Below, piece by piece: positions 29,230-44,133 of a DNA stretch of 64,000 nt (position 1 is its first letter; the number at the start of each line of letters is the position of its first letter). The notes under the pieces are model-generated. The model did not search any database. It was not told the origin of the DNA and was given only the letters and a program-made list of their open reading frames with translations. Source of the DNA: Massariosphaeria phaeospora (taxonomy: Eukaryota > Ascomycota > Dothideomycetes > Pleosporales); contig JAADJZ010000031.1 of assembly GCA_011032825.1 (NCBI GenBank), forward strand, positions 62,001-126,000. The letters are read 5' to 3'. The position numbers and the translations under genes are program-made.

Positions 29230-32200
29230 TCACGAAGCCTCCCCGTTAGTTTTCTCCACGCTATCCTCCGCCGCCTTCCCCTCACTATCCTTCTCCTCAC
29301 TCTTCTTGCCCTCCGCAGCACTCTGGGCGATCGTCTTGGCTTCAACAAGCTGTATCACATAAGGGCCAGTATTGCCAGCGCCGTCGATCTGGCCGAGCCG
29401 GGCATCGAAGAGCTTCGCGTCGCGGAGGAGTCTATGCACGTCAGCACTTTCAATGTAAAATTTTTGGCGCGTCAAGTACGTACCTAGCTTTCCCAGCAGC
29501 CGTCTTCACAGGCGCATCCTTGAAAAGCTTCCCAACCTGATCGCGATAGCTCTCGAACACCGGCGCCATGATCATGCGGACCTGGATCTCGTGGAGGTAC
29601 CTATTGATGACCTTATGCAGCGTGACCGTATCCTTGGTCAACGTCTCCATATTCGGGCTCACATCTTTCGCCACCTCCGCATCAGTGTCCCACTCAATCT
29701 TCTTAAGATTGCGGACGTGCACGGTGGCGCGGTTGCTCATGATGTCGATCAGCTTCTCGTGGATGCTGACCTGCTGGTCCTGGAGGAGGCGCTTAACATT
29801 GTCGAACTCTGCAACCCCTGTTCTATTACCTGATGCACGCCGTCGCGCACATTCACGGATATACGGCAGAATAGCAATGACAAAGGATAGTGTTTGCGAG
29901 GCGATGGCAAGATGCTTGGTGTTGATGTTCTTCAATCCTGCTGAATGCATCGCCCCAGCTCCGAGGATCAGTTGGCAGAGACGGGAATTGAACAGTTTGA
30001 TGTAATCGCACAGTCCTGACGATACTTCCGAGGTCATGCTGGGTATAGCAGCAAGGAGGATCTCGAACCGCTCGATGCCACGCAGGACGACGGTGGAAGA
30101 ATTCGAGATGTAGTATTTCTCTTCGTCGACAACGGCAGGGGTAGGGTTTTTCTTTTTATCTTCCTTCTCTTTTTCTTGCGCAGTACCGTTGATTTCCGCT
30201 GCAGTTCCATTGGGTTGTCTAGGTTCTTCGAGTACAGCACCGGTTTGTGACCACTCTGCCGGATCAGTCGTCATGCTTTTCAAGATTCTTGCCAGCACCT
30301 CTTCATCGTCTCTGCCGAAATCTTTAGGCTCCCATCGATCCGAGTCCATCGCCTTCGCCAGCTCCTGTTTCTCGACATCGCCAAAGCGAGACACAAAGTC
30401 GTTAATGTGCGTATTGACTACGCCCTTGAGAGCAGCGCCGGACCGCCCAGATACTGCTTCACACTCGTCGGCGAACAGTCTGCAGACATTGAAGTACCGG
30501 AGAAACCGGTCAAGGGGAAGGTTTGTCGTGGCTTCCGACCGCACCTTCAACAGCTTAGTGACTTGGGTCTGCGCAGCATCTACGGCTTGGCCAAGCAAAC
30601 TAGACATGTCCAATGCTTGCATTAGTTCCTCCTGGAGAGCATTTGGGTTGAGCGGATTATTGAGATAACCATCGATGCTGCCGAGATAGGGACTTCTAGG
30701 CGGAGAGCGAAATCCTCCGGCAGACACAGGAGGTGTGCTGACTCCGCTGGTCACATCTAGGAGCACCTTGACTTGTATGCTTAACCTCCGTATTGCCTCA
30801 CTAATGTCGGTGAAGATGTTAACGAAGAACTCTTCCGCATCTTCAGCGTCCATGGCGCGTAGATTACGGGCGAGTATCGTGTTCTTATCTTGTTGGCTGT
30901 GCCCGCGGCCACCTCTCGTAGAGACTGAGGTCATGGACTCTGTGTCATCGTCCGTCGAGCTGGGAAGATATTTTCGGATGAGCATCTTCATTTCTCGCAC
31001 CATGGCCTCTCTGAAAGCGGCAGTCGCTTGACTTGTGAAGCTTGCCTCACTCAGACCCGTGACATTGGCCCGTAAATTCCGGCGGAACTCCTCGTTCGTA
31101 CCCAAGTATGCTGGTAGTATCGACTTCATACGCTGGTGATCCCCGCGGGCTCTTTGCGACGCGGTTACCCATCTTTTCAACGTGTCCTTACTTGAGACGG
31201 CCTGTACATGTTGGCGCAAGTCGGTAAGTAATATGTCGATAAATCGTGCTTCAAACCCTTTCCCGATGCGAAATCGAAGTTCCCGGATTCCCTCCGCTAC
31301 ACCATCAAGGGCATTTAGATTCCGGAGGTCAGTCACAGTCGAAGGCAACCGGGTCCGTATCCAGGACGTCGTAGAAGGATCCGAAGTGTCTAATGTGCCC
31401 GCTATCAGCCGTTCCACGGTTTCCAAGCGGTCCATAGCGGACTCGAGTTCCCCTTTGTTGACCAGCTCGTTACAGTTGGAAAGTCCTATTATGACACACT
31501 GTAGCTGATCCGTGGCGTCCGTCAATTTCCGCAGGTTCTCCCGTCGCCGCTTCATCTCGACAATTTTCAATCCGCCTATTGCCATCTGCTGATCCAGCCG
31601 ACTTAGATCCTCTCTGATGGTCTTTATCTTAGCCACGGATTCCGATGCCTCCGATTGTAATTCGCGAAGAGATCCCAAAGCCGCGAAGAAAGATGTCGAT
31701 GCCGTAGATATCGACGAGATCAAATGCACTTCAACAGTATCCATGTACCAGGATAACTTCTCTTGTAATATAGCGTTCGTTGCCAGGGCCTTCCTTCCGG
31801 GTTGTTGCGGCTCTTCAATTGACCCATTCCCCAGGTTTACATCATCGGTACTCTTCATGCGTACCGGACGCACCACCTCCGATCTTTCACTAACGACGTC
31901 GAATGTGCGGGGGTTTTCGAGATGGAAATTCTCGTCAAAGTATACATTAGGTATCGTAGACAGGGGCGTTGCCGACGGTACCACGCGCTTCGACCCGCTT
32001 ATACGTCGCTTTGGTTTGGGCGGTGTTCCAGCAGGCAGGAAAGCGGATGCGGCCAGCTTAGGGGTTCCCGCTGGCGATTCAACCGGGAGGCCGCGCTCCA
32101 CCGTGTCCGAAAAGTCATCTCTCTTCGCGGGATCTTTTCGGAGTACCTGCGCCGCATCTCCTTCGGCCTCCGCCTTTGCGCGCTGGAAAGCGTCATAGAG

Positions 32201-32680
32201 GCTGCCGACCTGCGAGAGATAGGGATTGAAGGCGGATAACTCGACGTGGGGGACATTGGGGAGTGTCACGGGCGGAATATCCTTTGTGGATGGGGGCTTG
32301 TGTCCCGACAAGGCGGAGGCGGATGTGTGCGGCAGCATTCCCGTCCGCACAATCGGGGGCTGCAGGAGAGTTGAGATAGCTGCGGGCTGGTTAGCACCCT
32401 GAACGACAGCGTTTCAACCACAGCAACTGGACGCTTCCATACCATTGTGGTTCTGCTCTCTCACCGCGCCCATGCTCGCCTTGAACGAGCTGTCCAATGC
32501 GCCTCCCACCGAGTGTATCGAGCTCGCCGTCGAGCCGCGACGTGGCTTGTAGCGGCCGCCCGTCGAGTTCGGCCGCAGGGTGTGGTCATGGTGGTTTGGG
32601 AAGGGGAACTGGGCCTGCTGCGGATTGGGCGAGAGGAACTCGAAGCTCTCGGTGGATCTCCGAGGAGAAGGGGAAGACAT
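29230..32680 (-). CDS. VPS54: VPS54, GARP tethering complex subunit
   Basis: Three exons: 32680-32443, 32379-29484 and 29431-29230, giving 1111 aa. The introns are 63 nt (GTATGG donor, GCTAAC branch, CGCAG acceptor) and 52 nt (GTACGT donor, CATAG acceptor). The GARP complex tethers endosome-derived vesicles at the trans-Golgi. The N-terminal 180 residues are Ser/Pro-rich and disordered. Then comes the V-x-x-S-A-F-N-P-Y-L start of the Vps54 N-terminal region and a long coiled-coil region (about 280-420). The C-terminal domain includes the segment with D-Y-I-K-L-F-N-S-R-L-C-Q-L-I-L-G-A-G-A-M and N-x-K-H-L-A-I-A-S-Q, a family hallmark. The last 35 residues are a Glu/Lys/Ser tail. The start is the Met before S-S-P-S-P-R-R; the frame opens further upstream but without conservation. 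Confidence 0.95.
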
Positions 32681-33297
32681 GTTCGCGGCGCAAGTTGGGC
32701 GTGCGTGGGTGGCCGAGGCATAGGGAGTGGGACAAGGGCTGCCGTGGCACGCTATGTCATGTCGTGTAAAGGATGAGTCGGACGCTCGACTAGGACGAGA
32801 AGCTCCCAGCAACAGCAATAATAGCGACGACAGCAGAGCCGGCGGAGTCGTGGTGTGAGTGTCCAATGTCAAACACCCACGCGCTGCGGAAGATGATGAG
32901 GCGCCAAGCTTTGGCCTCCTACAGGGCCATCCCTGCTATCCTGCTTCCAGCTCATCGGTCTCTGAGACTCACTGCTATTTACCACGAGATACTAACACCA
33001 CCCAACGTCGCTTATGCACGGGCTGGACACAACTGGGTTTTTAAAGCGTGTATGGAGAGTGGGGAGATGGATCAGAATTCAGATATGGTATCTAGCCTCC
33101 CCGATGTATTACAACAATTTAGCTATGTAGAGGAACGGGTATAGAGTCATTTCTTTTGCGGCCAAGGAGCAGATGATAACCGGCCGTGAGAAGAAGAAAA
33201 ACAGTGAAGTCGTTAGCGGATGCTCACGAGCCTAACCCGCCGATATATGCCATTACGCCCACGCCAATCCGCCCTGTCAGCTCGACACAGCGTCTGC
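32681..33297. other. intergenic region, no gene seen
   Basis: Promoter of VPS54 and 3' flank of the next minus-strand gene. Small plus-strand frames (32859-33144) show no features. Nothing else recognised. Confidence 0.5.
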
Positions 33298-34383
33298 TCA
33301 GTGAGCCATCTCGTTCGAAAGTCCCCTCAGCATCGGATGCGGACTCGGCGATCGACCCCGCAGCGCCGGTGAACTAGGCCGTAACATTGGACTCGCCGCC
33401 GCGCTCAGTGCATCCAGACTCAACTGGCTGATCGCGTCCAGGTTCGTCTGCACATCCTCCTCGGTCAGGTCCAGCATCGTGCGCAGCTCGTCTGCCTTCA
33501 GCGGCTTGCCCAGCCCGACCATCAGCTGCTCCTTGGTCGTGCTGCCGGGCACGTTGTAGTAGGACCAGCGGAACCCGAGATCGGCCAGGGCGTGCGGCTC
33601 CTCCGGCCGTGTGATGCGTGCCTGGACGCGGCGCACGTCCATGCCGAAGACGCCGGAGACGTGGGCTTCGGAGCCGCGGCCGAGCGTCGAGTCGCGGCGC
33701 ACGACGCGGGGGACTTTGGCGCCCTTTTCGATGGGCTGCTCGCTGAGGCGGTTCGAAGCGCCGGCGTCCTGCAGCTTTGCGCGCTTGAACACGGCGTTCT
33801 TGAGCTCGGTGAGGCCGACGACGATGTAGAAGTCCTGCTGCTTGGCCGCGAGGCCGTGGATCCAGTCCCGCGCTTCGGGGTCGCTGAGCACGGCCTCGAA
33901 GGCTTTCGAGGGGGACTGGCTGGTGCGCTGGATCATCTGCTCGGCCGTCACGGTGAGCAGGTTGGGCTGGCGATACACGCGGCCCAGGTCGAATTTCGCG
34001 CCGTAGTTGGCCAGGAAGCGGCCCTCGGTGTCGACGGAGAAGACGTCTTTGTAGCGGAGCTGGATGTGGTAGTCGTTGAGGTCGTCGACTTGCTCGCGGG
34101 CGAGCTCGGACCAGAAGCCGTCGCGCTCGGGGTGGAGGGGGTCGAGGACGAGTTGGCCGACTACGACGTCGTTGGAGGGGAGCGGCTTGGGGAGGAGGCC
34201 GTGCGTGAGGACCATTGTGGGCGGTGGGCGGTGGGCGGTGTACGTTGGGTTTTGCTGGTTCGGATGGAGAGCTGGGTGGGAGACAAAGGTGGTCGAGGTG
34301 CTTTCGGATAAGGGGGTAGGGAGGTGTTGAGGCGACGATTGCTGTAGTGGTGCTGGCCGTGGGATATCGTAGCTGAGGTCCAT
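33298..34383 (-). CDS. uncharacterised fungal protein, 361 aa
   Basis: Single-exon frame. The Met at 34383 gives 361 aa; a Met at 34215 (M-V-L-T-H-G-L-L-P-K) would drop a Pro/Ser/Thr-rich leader of 56 residues and sits where the ordered part begins. The ordered core (about 70-300) contains V-V-V-G-Q-L-V-L-D-P, an F-Y-I-V-V-G-L-T-E-L-K strand-turn and R-W-S-Y-Y-N-V-P-G. It ends in a Ser/Pro-rich tail. The Y-x-V-V-G-[LY] element recurs in a wide family of fungal proteins of unknown function. No signal peptide, TM or catalytic motif seen. Confidence 0.75.
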   Translation of the reverse strand: MDLSYDIPRPAPLQQSSPQHLPTPLSESTSTTFVSHPALHPNQQNPTYTAHRPPPTMVLTHGLLPKPLPSNDVVVGQLVLDPLHPERDGFWSELAREQVDDLNDYHIQLRYKDVFSVDTEGRFLANYGAKFDLGRVYRQPNLLTVTAEQMIQRTSQSPSKAFEAVLSDPEARDWIHGLAAKQQDFYIVVGLTELKNAVFKRAKLQDAGASNRLSEQPIEKGAKVPRVVRRDSTLGRGSEAHVSGVFGMDVRRVQARITRPEEPHALADLGFRWSYYNVPGSTTKEQLMVGLGKPLKADELRTMLDLTEEDVQTNLDAISQLSLDALSAAASPMLRPSSPALRGRSPSPHPMLRGLSNEMAH

Positions 34384-35714
34384 GGCTTCTGCAGGAGCGA
34401 ATCAGACGCGCGGAACTCTTCCCGGCGCTTGGATCAGTCCGGCCTAGTGGCTCTCCAGAGATCGAGGCCTGCTGCCAGGAAACGTGTTTGCATCCCGGTT
34501 GATGAGACGCTCGCTCTTCCTGCTACCATCATAAAATAGTGTTCCCAGGCCGATGTGTGCTAAGAGCCTACTATCCGCCAGTTACCAGAGCTGTTGCTCA
34601 GATCCACGGACAATACAGACGCTGCAACAACACCATAGACTCTGTGTAGAAAACATGGTCAGGAGGCAAACATATAAAGTAAGTGTGTTGGGCACACAGC
34701 CTTGGAACAGCTTCTCGGACACGATGATACAACATCCTCCTTGAACGTCCGACTTCTAAAATTCAAGATGAGCTCAACGACTAGCCATAGCACTACCAGC
34801 TCCATCTGGCCAAGTTGAGGATACTGTATTCGGTAGGCGTCGTCTTGTCGAAAGTCTCTCGAGCTGGTGCGCGACGTGCTCCTAATATATGTACTTCATC
34901 AAGACCCAAAGCACTAGTCATGCTCATATCGTAGGGCGCTACCTCCAGTACGAGATCCCATTTCTTTCCCCCTAATTCCGTCTCCAGTAAATTCCGTCTC
35001 CAGTAATTTCCAGGGCTGCAACGAGGAAGCAGTCTCTCCAGCATCGCTCATCCACAAGCCTCCGCTACTAAACAATCAAGTGAGTACAACCTCCCTGCCA
35101 CTCCAGCGATGCTTATAATTAGCACAGAGGTCAAAACTTTTCGCCGTGCCACCGTCACATGTCCATGCTTTAATCTAAACCCCCAATCTAACCGCGGCTT
35201 CGAATTGTTGCGCGAGGGCAACACGCCTCATCAACCGATATTGGGTTTCGCCGCGGCTTCACGCTCACGCCCTACAATCGCATTTGCGTGTTCTTAGTCA
35301 ACACACATCCACGGAACTCATACTGCCTGCCGTACCTGTCTATCCCCGATGCTCAACCGCAGCTCTACACCCAAGCTGCGGCCTTGCTGCCACTGAAACA
35401 GCAGCCAGCGTGCTTGAGAGCCTCGCGCAATCCTGTTCTCCCACCGGAAGTCCTCCATTGTTTCAACGTCGTCCCTTTGTACCACCGCCACCAATCGGCC
35501 GTACCACCGGGTGTATTCGCCAATTTCCTGCACCCGTTCGACCCAAGAGCCGGCAGCAAACTGCCATATAAAAAGTGTGGGGAAGAAGGAACGTGACGTG
35601 CGAACAAGCATGCACCCCAGTCTTGGTCGTCTCGCGTTTGCACGCTGGGGCTTCCGGGCAGCGCTTGGCCTGCTTTGCGCGAATCCTGGATCCATAGAGT
35701 GCTCGTCGACTAAT
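34384..35714. other. intergenic region, no convincing gene
   Basis: Several overlapping frames at 35284-35720 on both strands lack domains and a consistent start. No repeat or RNA gene recognised. Confidence 0.45.
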
Positions 35715-35721
35715 GGCTAAA
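35715..35721 (+). promoter_or_regulatory. XlnR/Xyr1-type site upstream of GH11 xylanase
   Basis: GGCTAAA, the consensus bound by the xylanolytic activator XlnR/Xyr1, lies 198 bp upstream of the xylanase start codon. A TATAAA follows at 35837-35842. The position fits control by xylose/xylan; binding itself is not shown by sequence. Confidence 0.65.
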
Positions 35722-35836
35722 TGCCGTGTGCTGGGAATTAGGTGCGACGTCGACATTCGACCAAGGCCGGTCGGAAAGTTGAGGTGCAATAATGAGCGTC
35801 TTTGGATCTGCTCGGCGTTGCCACTGTTGCTTGCCG

Positions 35837-35842
35837 TATAAA
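35837..35842 (+). promoter_or_regulatory. TATA box of GH11 xylanase
   Basis: GTATAAAGC lies 77-82 bp upstream of the ATG at 35919, a usual distance for a highly expressed secreted enzyme gene. Confidence 0.7.
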
Positions 35843-35918
35843 GCGGGCTCTGGTAACCTTTGATTTCGGTGCTCGATACCTGAACACGCAGACTTGCCAC
35901 GTGTACTTTGCAGAAAAT

Positions 35919-36653
35919 ATGGTCTCGTTTACAGCTATCCTCGCTGCGGCTCTGGCCCTCGTTCCCAGTGCTCTTACCGCACCCAGCGACTACGACTCCG
36001 CGCACAAGAGTCTCGACACACGCCAGAACGCTCCGTGGCAGTATTGGACTGAGGGGTCGGGCCAGTTCAGCTGCCAGCAGCAAGGAGCGAAATACTCCTG
36101 TTCATGGAATGGCAAGGCCGGCGGCGGTCTGGTAGCTGGCAGCGGCTGGAGGGCGGGCGCCAAGTGAGTTGCACATTAGAAGACATGCTGCTGGAAGAGA
36201 CTAACGACGCTGCGATGTAGGACTGTGAAGTATCAAGGAACCTACGATGCCAAGGGTCCCGGTTATCTCTCGCTATACGGATGGACTCGCAACCCGCTCA
36301 TCGAATACTACATCATCGAGGGCTGGGACGTGCTTGCGCCTGGCGAGCCCTGGACCCTGCGCGGCAACTACACCTCCGAGGGCAGCAGCTACGCCTTCTA
36401 CACTGCGCAGCGTGTGAACAAGCCGTCGATTGAAGGCACCAGAACCTTTACCCAGTACTTCTCCGTGCGGAGCGAGGCCGAGAAGAAACTCGGCGCTGTC
36501 AGCGGGACTATCAACACGGCCGATCATTTCAATTTCTGGAGTAGCAAGGGGTATCGTCTGGGCAATTTCGAGCAGAATATGTTTATGGTTACGGAGGCGT
36601 TTGCCAATGGGACGAAGCTGCCTAGCGGGACTAGCACTATCACTGTTAGTTGA
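35919..36653 (+). CDS. GH11 endo-1,4-beta-xylanase, secreted
   Basis: Exons 35919-36163 and 36221-36653, 225 aa; the 57-nt intron has GTGAGT, CTAAC and GTAG. It cleaves internal bonds of xylan outside the cell. The signal peptide is followed by a pro-segment ending in a dibasic-like T-R before the mature domain. The jelly-roll fold is evident: Y-W-T-E-G, the R-N-P-L-I-E-Y-Y-I strand with nucleophile Glu at about 110, the thumb R-V-N-K-P-S-I-E-G-T-R-T-F-T-Q-Y, and the acid/base Glu at about 207 in M-V-T-E-A-F. Length matches GH11 without a binding module. The thumb usually reads P-S-I-x-G-T-x-T-F; here it is canonical. An XlnR site and TATA box lie upstream. Confidence 0.96.
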
Positions 36654-40540
<3,887 letters not shown>

Positions 40541-42529
40541 ATGTTGTTGCGGTCCTTTTTCGTTGCTTTAGCAGGGACAACTCTCTATGGAGCTGTAGCA
40601 GAGCCCCTTCGCGCCGGAGCCAGCTTATTCACCCGGATAGAGCAACAGAGCAAGATATCGCTACAGGGCGTACTCAACAACATTGGCCCAAAGGGTAGCA
40701 AGGTCCCTGGGGCCCATGCGGGTGCCGTTGTTGCCTCTCCATCAGCTTCCGATCCAGACTGTACGTCCCACTCGCGCATTCGCCATTATTCCTAACTCAT
40801 GGTCACACAGATTTCTTCACATGGACGAGAGACGCCTCATTGACGCTGAAGATGATCGTGGACGAATTCGTACACGGTGAACGGGATCTCCGGCCATACA
40901 TCCAGGATTTCGTCAAGGCCCAAGCTATCCTGCAGACTGTCAGCAACCCGTCTGGAGCCTTGAGTTCAGGACGTGGTCTCGGCGAGCCGAAATTCTACTC
41001 CAATCTGACCCGGTTCAACGGCGACTGGGGACGACCGCAGCGGGACGGACCGGCTCTTCGTGCTACGGCGTTGATCACGTATGCCAGATGGCTACTCAGC
41101 ACCGGCCGCAAAAGGGATGCGAGCGAGGCCAAAGATAAGATCTGGCCCGTTGTTCAAAACGACTTAAACTACGTGGCGCAATACTGGAATCAAACCGGAT
41201 TCGACCTCTGGGAAGAAGTCCGCGGCTCCTCGTTCTTTACCGTTGCTGTCCAGCACCGCGCCCTCGTGGAAGGCGCATCCCTTGGCAAACGGTTAGGTGT
41301 CAAAGTATCCGCGTATGAATCGCAATCTCCAAATCTGCTTTGCTTTCTGCAAACCTTCTGGAATGGACAATATGCTGTGGCGAACATCAACACTCAAGAA
41401 GGATTCAGCAGGACGGGTCTCGATGCTAACACGGTGCTCGCCTCCATCGCCAGTATGTATCTTGTACTGAAATACACTTGCTTCTGTACTGAATGTGCTA
41501 GCCTTCGACTCAGAAGCCAAATGCGACGACGCACTCTTCCAACCCTGTTCCCCACGGGCGCTCGCAAACCTAAAAGCCTACGTCGACTCCTTCCGCGCCA
41601 TTTACACCATCAACCAGAAGCTGCCTAAGAATGCCGCCGTCGCAACCGGCCGTTACGCAGAAGACGTCTACTACGGCGGCAACCCCTGGTATCTCACCAC
41701 GACAGCCGTTGCCGAGCAACTCTACGACGCCATCCAGCAATGGAGCACCTACAACACCATCACCATCACTTCGGTCGACCTCGCGTTCTGGACATCCCTC
41801 GTACCCTCCACTAAGCCCGGCACGTACAGGAAGGGCAAAGGCAAGCAGTTCACACAGCTCATCAACGCCGCGCTAGACTACGCCGACGCCTTCGTCAGCA
41901 TCGCGCTCAAGTACACGCCCCCTTCCGGCGCCCTCGCCGAGCAATACAGCCGCGAGAACGGCACCGCCGTCTCCGCCCGCGACCTCACCTGGTCCTACGC
42001 CGCCTTCGTGACCGTCCGCAGCGCCCGCCTAGCCGCGACCTCCGGACACCCCCAAGTCCCCTCGTGGGGCGCCCCGGCGCCGCCATGCATCCCCTCGACC
42101 TGCGCGCCCGGCTCCGTGCCCGGCGTGTACAAGCCCGCCACCGCAGCCGGCGCGCCCCCCGGCGCAGGCGGCTGCACCGTCCTCGTCACCTTCAACGTCA
42201 ACGCGTCGACGTACTTTGGCGAGAACGTGTATCTGAGCGGCAGCACCGCAGAGCTGGGCAACTGGCGCGATGCGGATGCGCTGCCGGGCAGCGCGAGCGG
42301 GTACACGCAGGCGCGCCCGCTGTGGACTTTTACGGCGGAGTTGCCTGCGAATTCGTCGCTTGCGTATCGGTACATGCGGAAGGAGCCTGATGGCAATGTG
42401 ATTTACGAGTCGCGGAATCGGACGGCGGGGGTTCCGGAGTGCAGTGCTAATGTGGTTGGGGGGACGAATTCGACAATCGAGGATGCGTGGGTGGGCGAGG
42501 TCGGGAGCCCGTCGCGGAGGCTTCTCTAG
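40541..42529 (+). CDS. GH15 glucoamylase with CBM20 starch-binding domain
   Basis: Exons 40541-40760, 40811-41452 and 41502-42529, 629 aa; the introns are 50 and 49 nt with GTACGT/ACAG and GTATGT/CTAG ends. It releases glucose from starch ends outside the cell. A signal peptide covers about the first 20 residues. The (alpha/alpha)6 domain shows Y-F-F-T-W-T-R-D-A-S-L, then the catalytic acid in D-L-W-E-E-V-R-G-S-S-F-F-T. The base Glu is in A-L-A-E-Q-Y-S-R, just before S-A-R-D-L-T-W-S-Y-A-A-F, as in Aspergillus glucoamylase. The CBM20 at the C terminus (about 525-625) has G-E-N-V-Y-L-S-G-S, L-G-N-W and P-L-W-T-F. The linker is short and not very Ser/Thr-rich, unlike Aspergillus enzymes. The second intron lies just after A-S-I-A. 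Confidence 0.96.
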
Positions 42530-42786
42530 ATCGATGCTTTCTATGGTGGTCTCTGGGTAAGGCAGGGCAGGCTGCGAGCTACGGTCAAGGGTCACGATCA
42601 AAATGAGTGGGTCAACATGAAGATGTGGGTTAGTTTATAATTGTACTTTGGTTCCTGACCTAGTCCAAGTTCGAGGCCAGCTCAGCGTGGATATATCATC
42701 ACTCTATAAAACGATTGTAAGAGGCCGTGGCACTGGGTTGATGTGTTGAACATTATCATTTGCAATTCGTAGCCGCGTCCCGACGG

Positions 42787-44133
42787 TCACACTGGCGACC
42801 GGGCCATCTGCGCCAACATGTCCTCGATGTCCTTTTCGCTCTCGCTCTCGCTCTCGATCTCGATCTCGAACACGGAATCATCGAATTCGTCTTTCATCTT
42901 GCGCACGCTCTTCGCGCCGCTGCCCACGCTGACGACCGTCTCTGTTCCCGCCGCCGCTGCCGCCGTCTTTCTGTCCGCTCTATCCAGCTGATCGCCTTCG
43001 CCGAGCAATCCGAACGCCACTAGTCGCCCGCGGGCTTTCGCCTCGTCGCCCTCGTTGTAGAAGAAGAGGCCGAGCTTGGTAAGTGAGGCTTCCATGAACG
43101 ACTTCAGCGTTGGGATTGTCGCGGCAATGAGGGCAAATTGCTGCTCCACGACGGCCCACAGCGCGATATACACATTGGTGCGGAAGATGTCGCGCGAAGT
43201 GTAGAAACCCTGCAGGGTCATGGTGCGGATGATGGCGGCGCACGAGGCGAACAGGCCGAGGCCCATCAGCACGCACATGAAGATCTTCTCGCGCCGCGGG
43301 CGATTCAGCTTGCGGATAAAGGTGATGGGCACAAAGGAAAAGACGACGTCGAGGGCAACCTGGAAGCTGCTGAAGAGCACGATGTTGGCGTTGATGACGC
43401 TGCGGCGGAAGCACTGTACTTGCACGACGCGGAACACGCGCGGGTCCCAGTAAACGGCGAAGGGCCGGCACTGCAGGAACTGGAAGCACGTCTGCACAAT
43501 GGCGGCGAGCACGAGCAGCGTCATGATGGCGTACAGGAAGACCTTCCACCGGTGCGTGCGCTTGACGCGCAGGAGCAGGCAGGCGACCGAGAGCTTGACC
43601 AGCGTGATCGACCAGTACCAGAATACCTGGCTGATGAAGATGAGTTCCAGGGAGGTGCGGCGGCGCTGGAAGGACACGAAGCGGGCGTGTCTGCCGAGAC
43701 CGTAAACGACGGCGGCGGCGAGGAGGGCGTATTGGCCGAGGGCCAAGATCTGGATATCCCGTCAGCAATTCGCCGATTTGGAGGCTTTGAAGAGTGGGAT
43801 GTGAAATAGGATTTGCCATACCGTGCCCCCAAGCACCGTCCAGTCATCGACATGCAGTCGCGACGCCGACCGGACCCGCGACCACAGTCTCGCGCACAGC
43901 AGACACAGAGAGATGAACAGCAGCGCGCCGCCCACACCCAGCAGAATTGGCGCCTGTGTGTCGTTGCCCATGTTGTTGCGGAAGCGGCCCGGGTTGAAGT
44001 TCGGACGCGACGACGACGACGAGTTCATATCGTTGCCCATGCGGTCGAAACCGTTCATTTTGTCCGGCCGGCCCATGCCAGGAGGAGGACCCGTTGGTCC
44101 CATAGGATCTACCGACAAGTCGAGGTGTTCCAT
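42787..44133 (-). CDS. Pth11/rhodopsin-domain integral membrane protein
   Basis: Exons 44133-43822 and 43749-42787, 424 aa; the 72-nt intron has GTATGG and a TCCAG acceptor. The first 60 residues are Gly/Pro/Met/Asn-rich and outside the membrane. About seven TM helices follow: L-L-G-V-G-G-A-L-L-F-I-S-L, then the D-D-W start of the family's second segment, and the F-W-Y-W-S-I-T-L-V-K-L-S-V-A-x-L-L-L-R-V motif typical of the fungal rhodopsin-like integral membrane family (sometimes linked to Pth11-type receptors). The cytosolic tail has a Ser-Glu repeat (E-I-E-S-E-S-E-S-E). The family is often involved in surface or host sensing, but function here is unknown. The Met at 44133 was chosen; a longer frame to 44238 adds an amphipathic N terminus. 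Confidence 0.85.

Noticed and set aside
28829..29362. Plus-strand frame of 177 codons overlapping the VPS54 end
   Set aside because: Antisense of the VPS54 last exon over part of its length and Ser-rich by composition.
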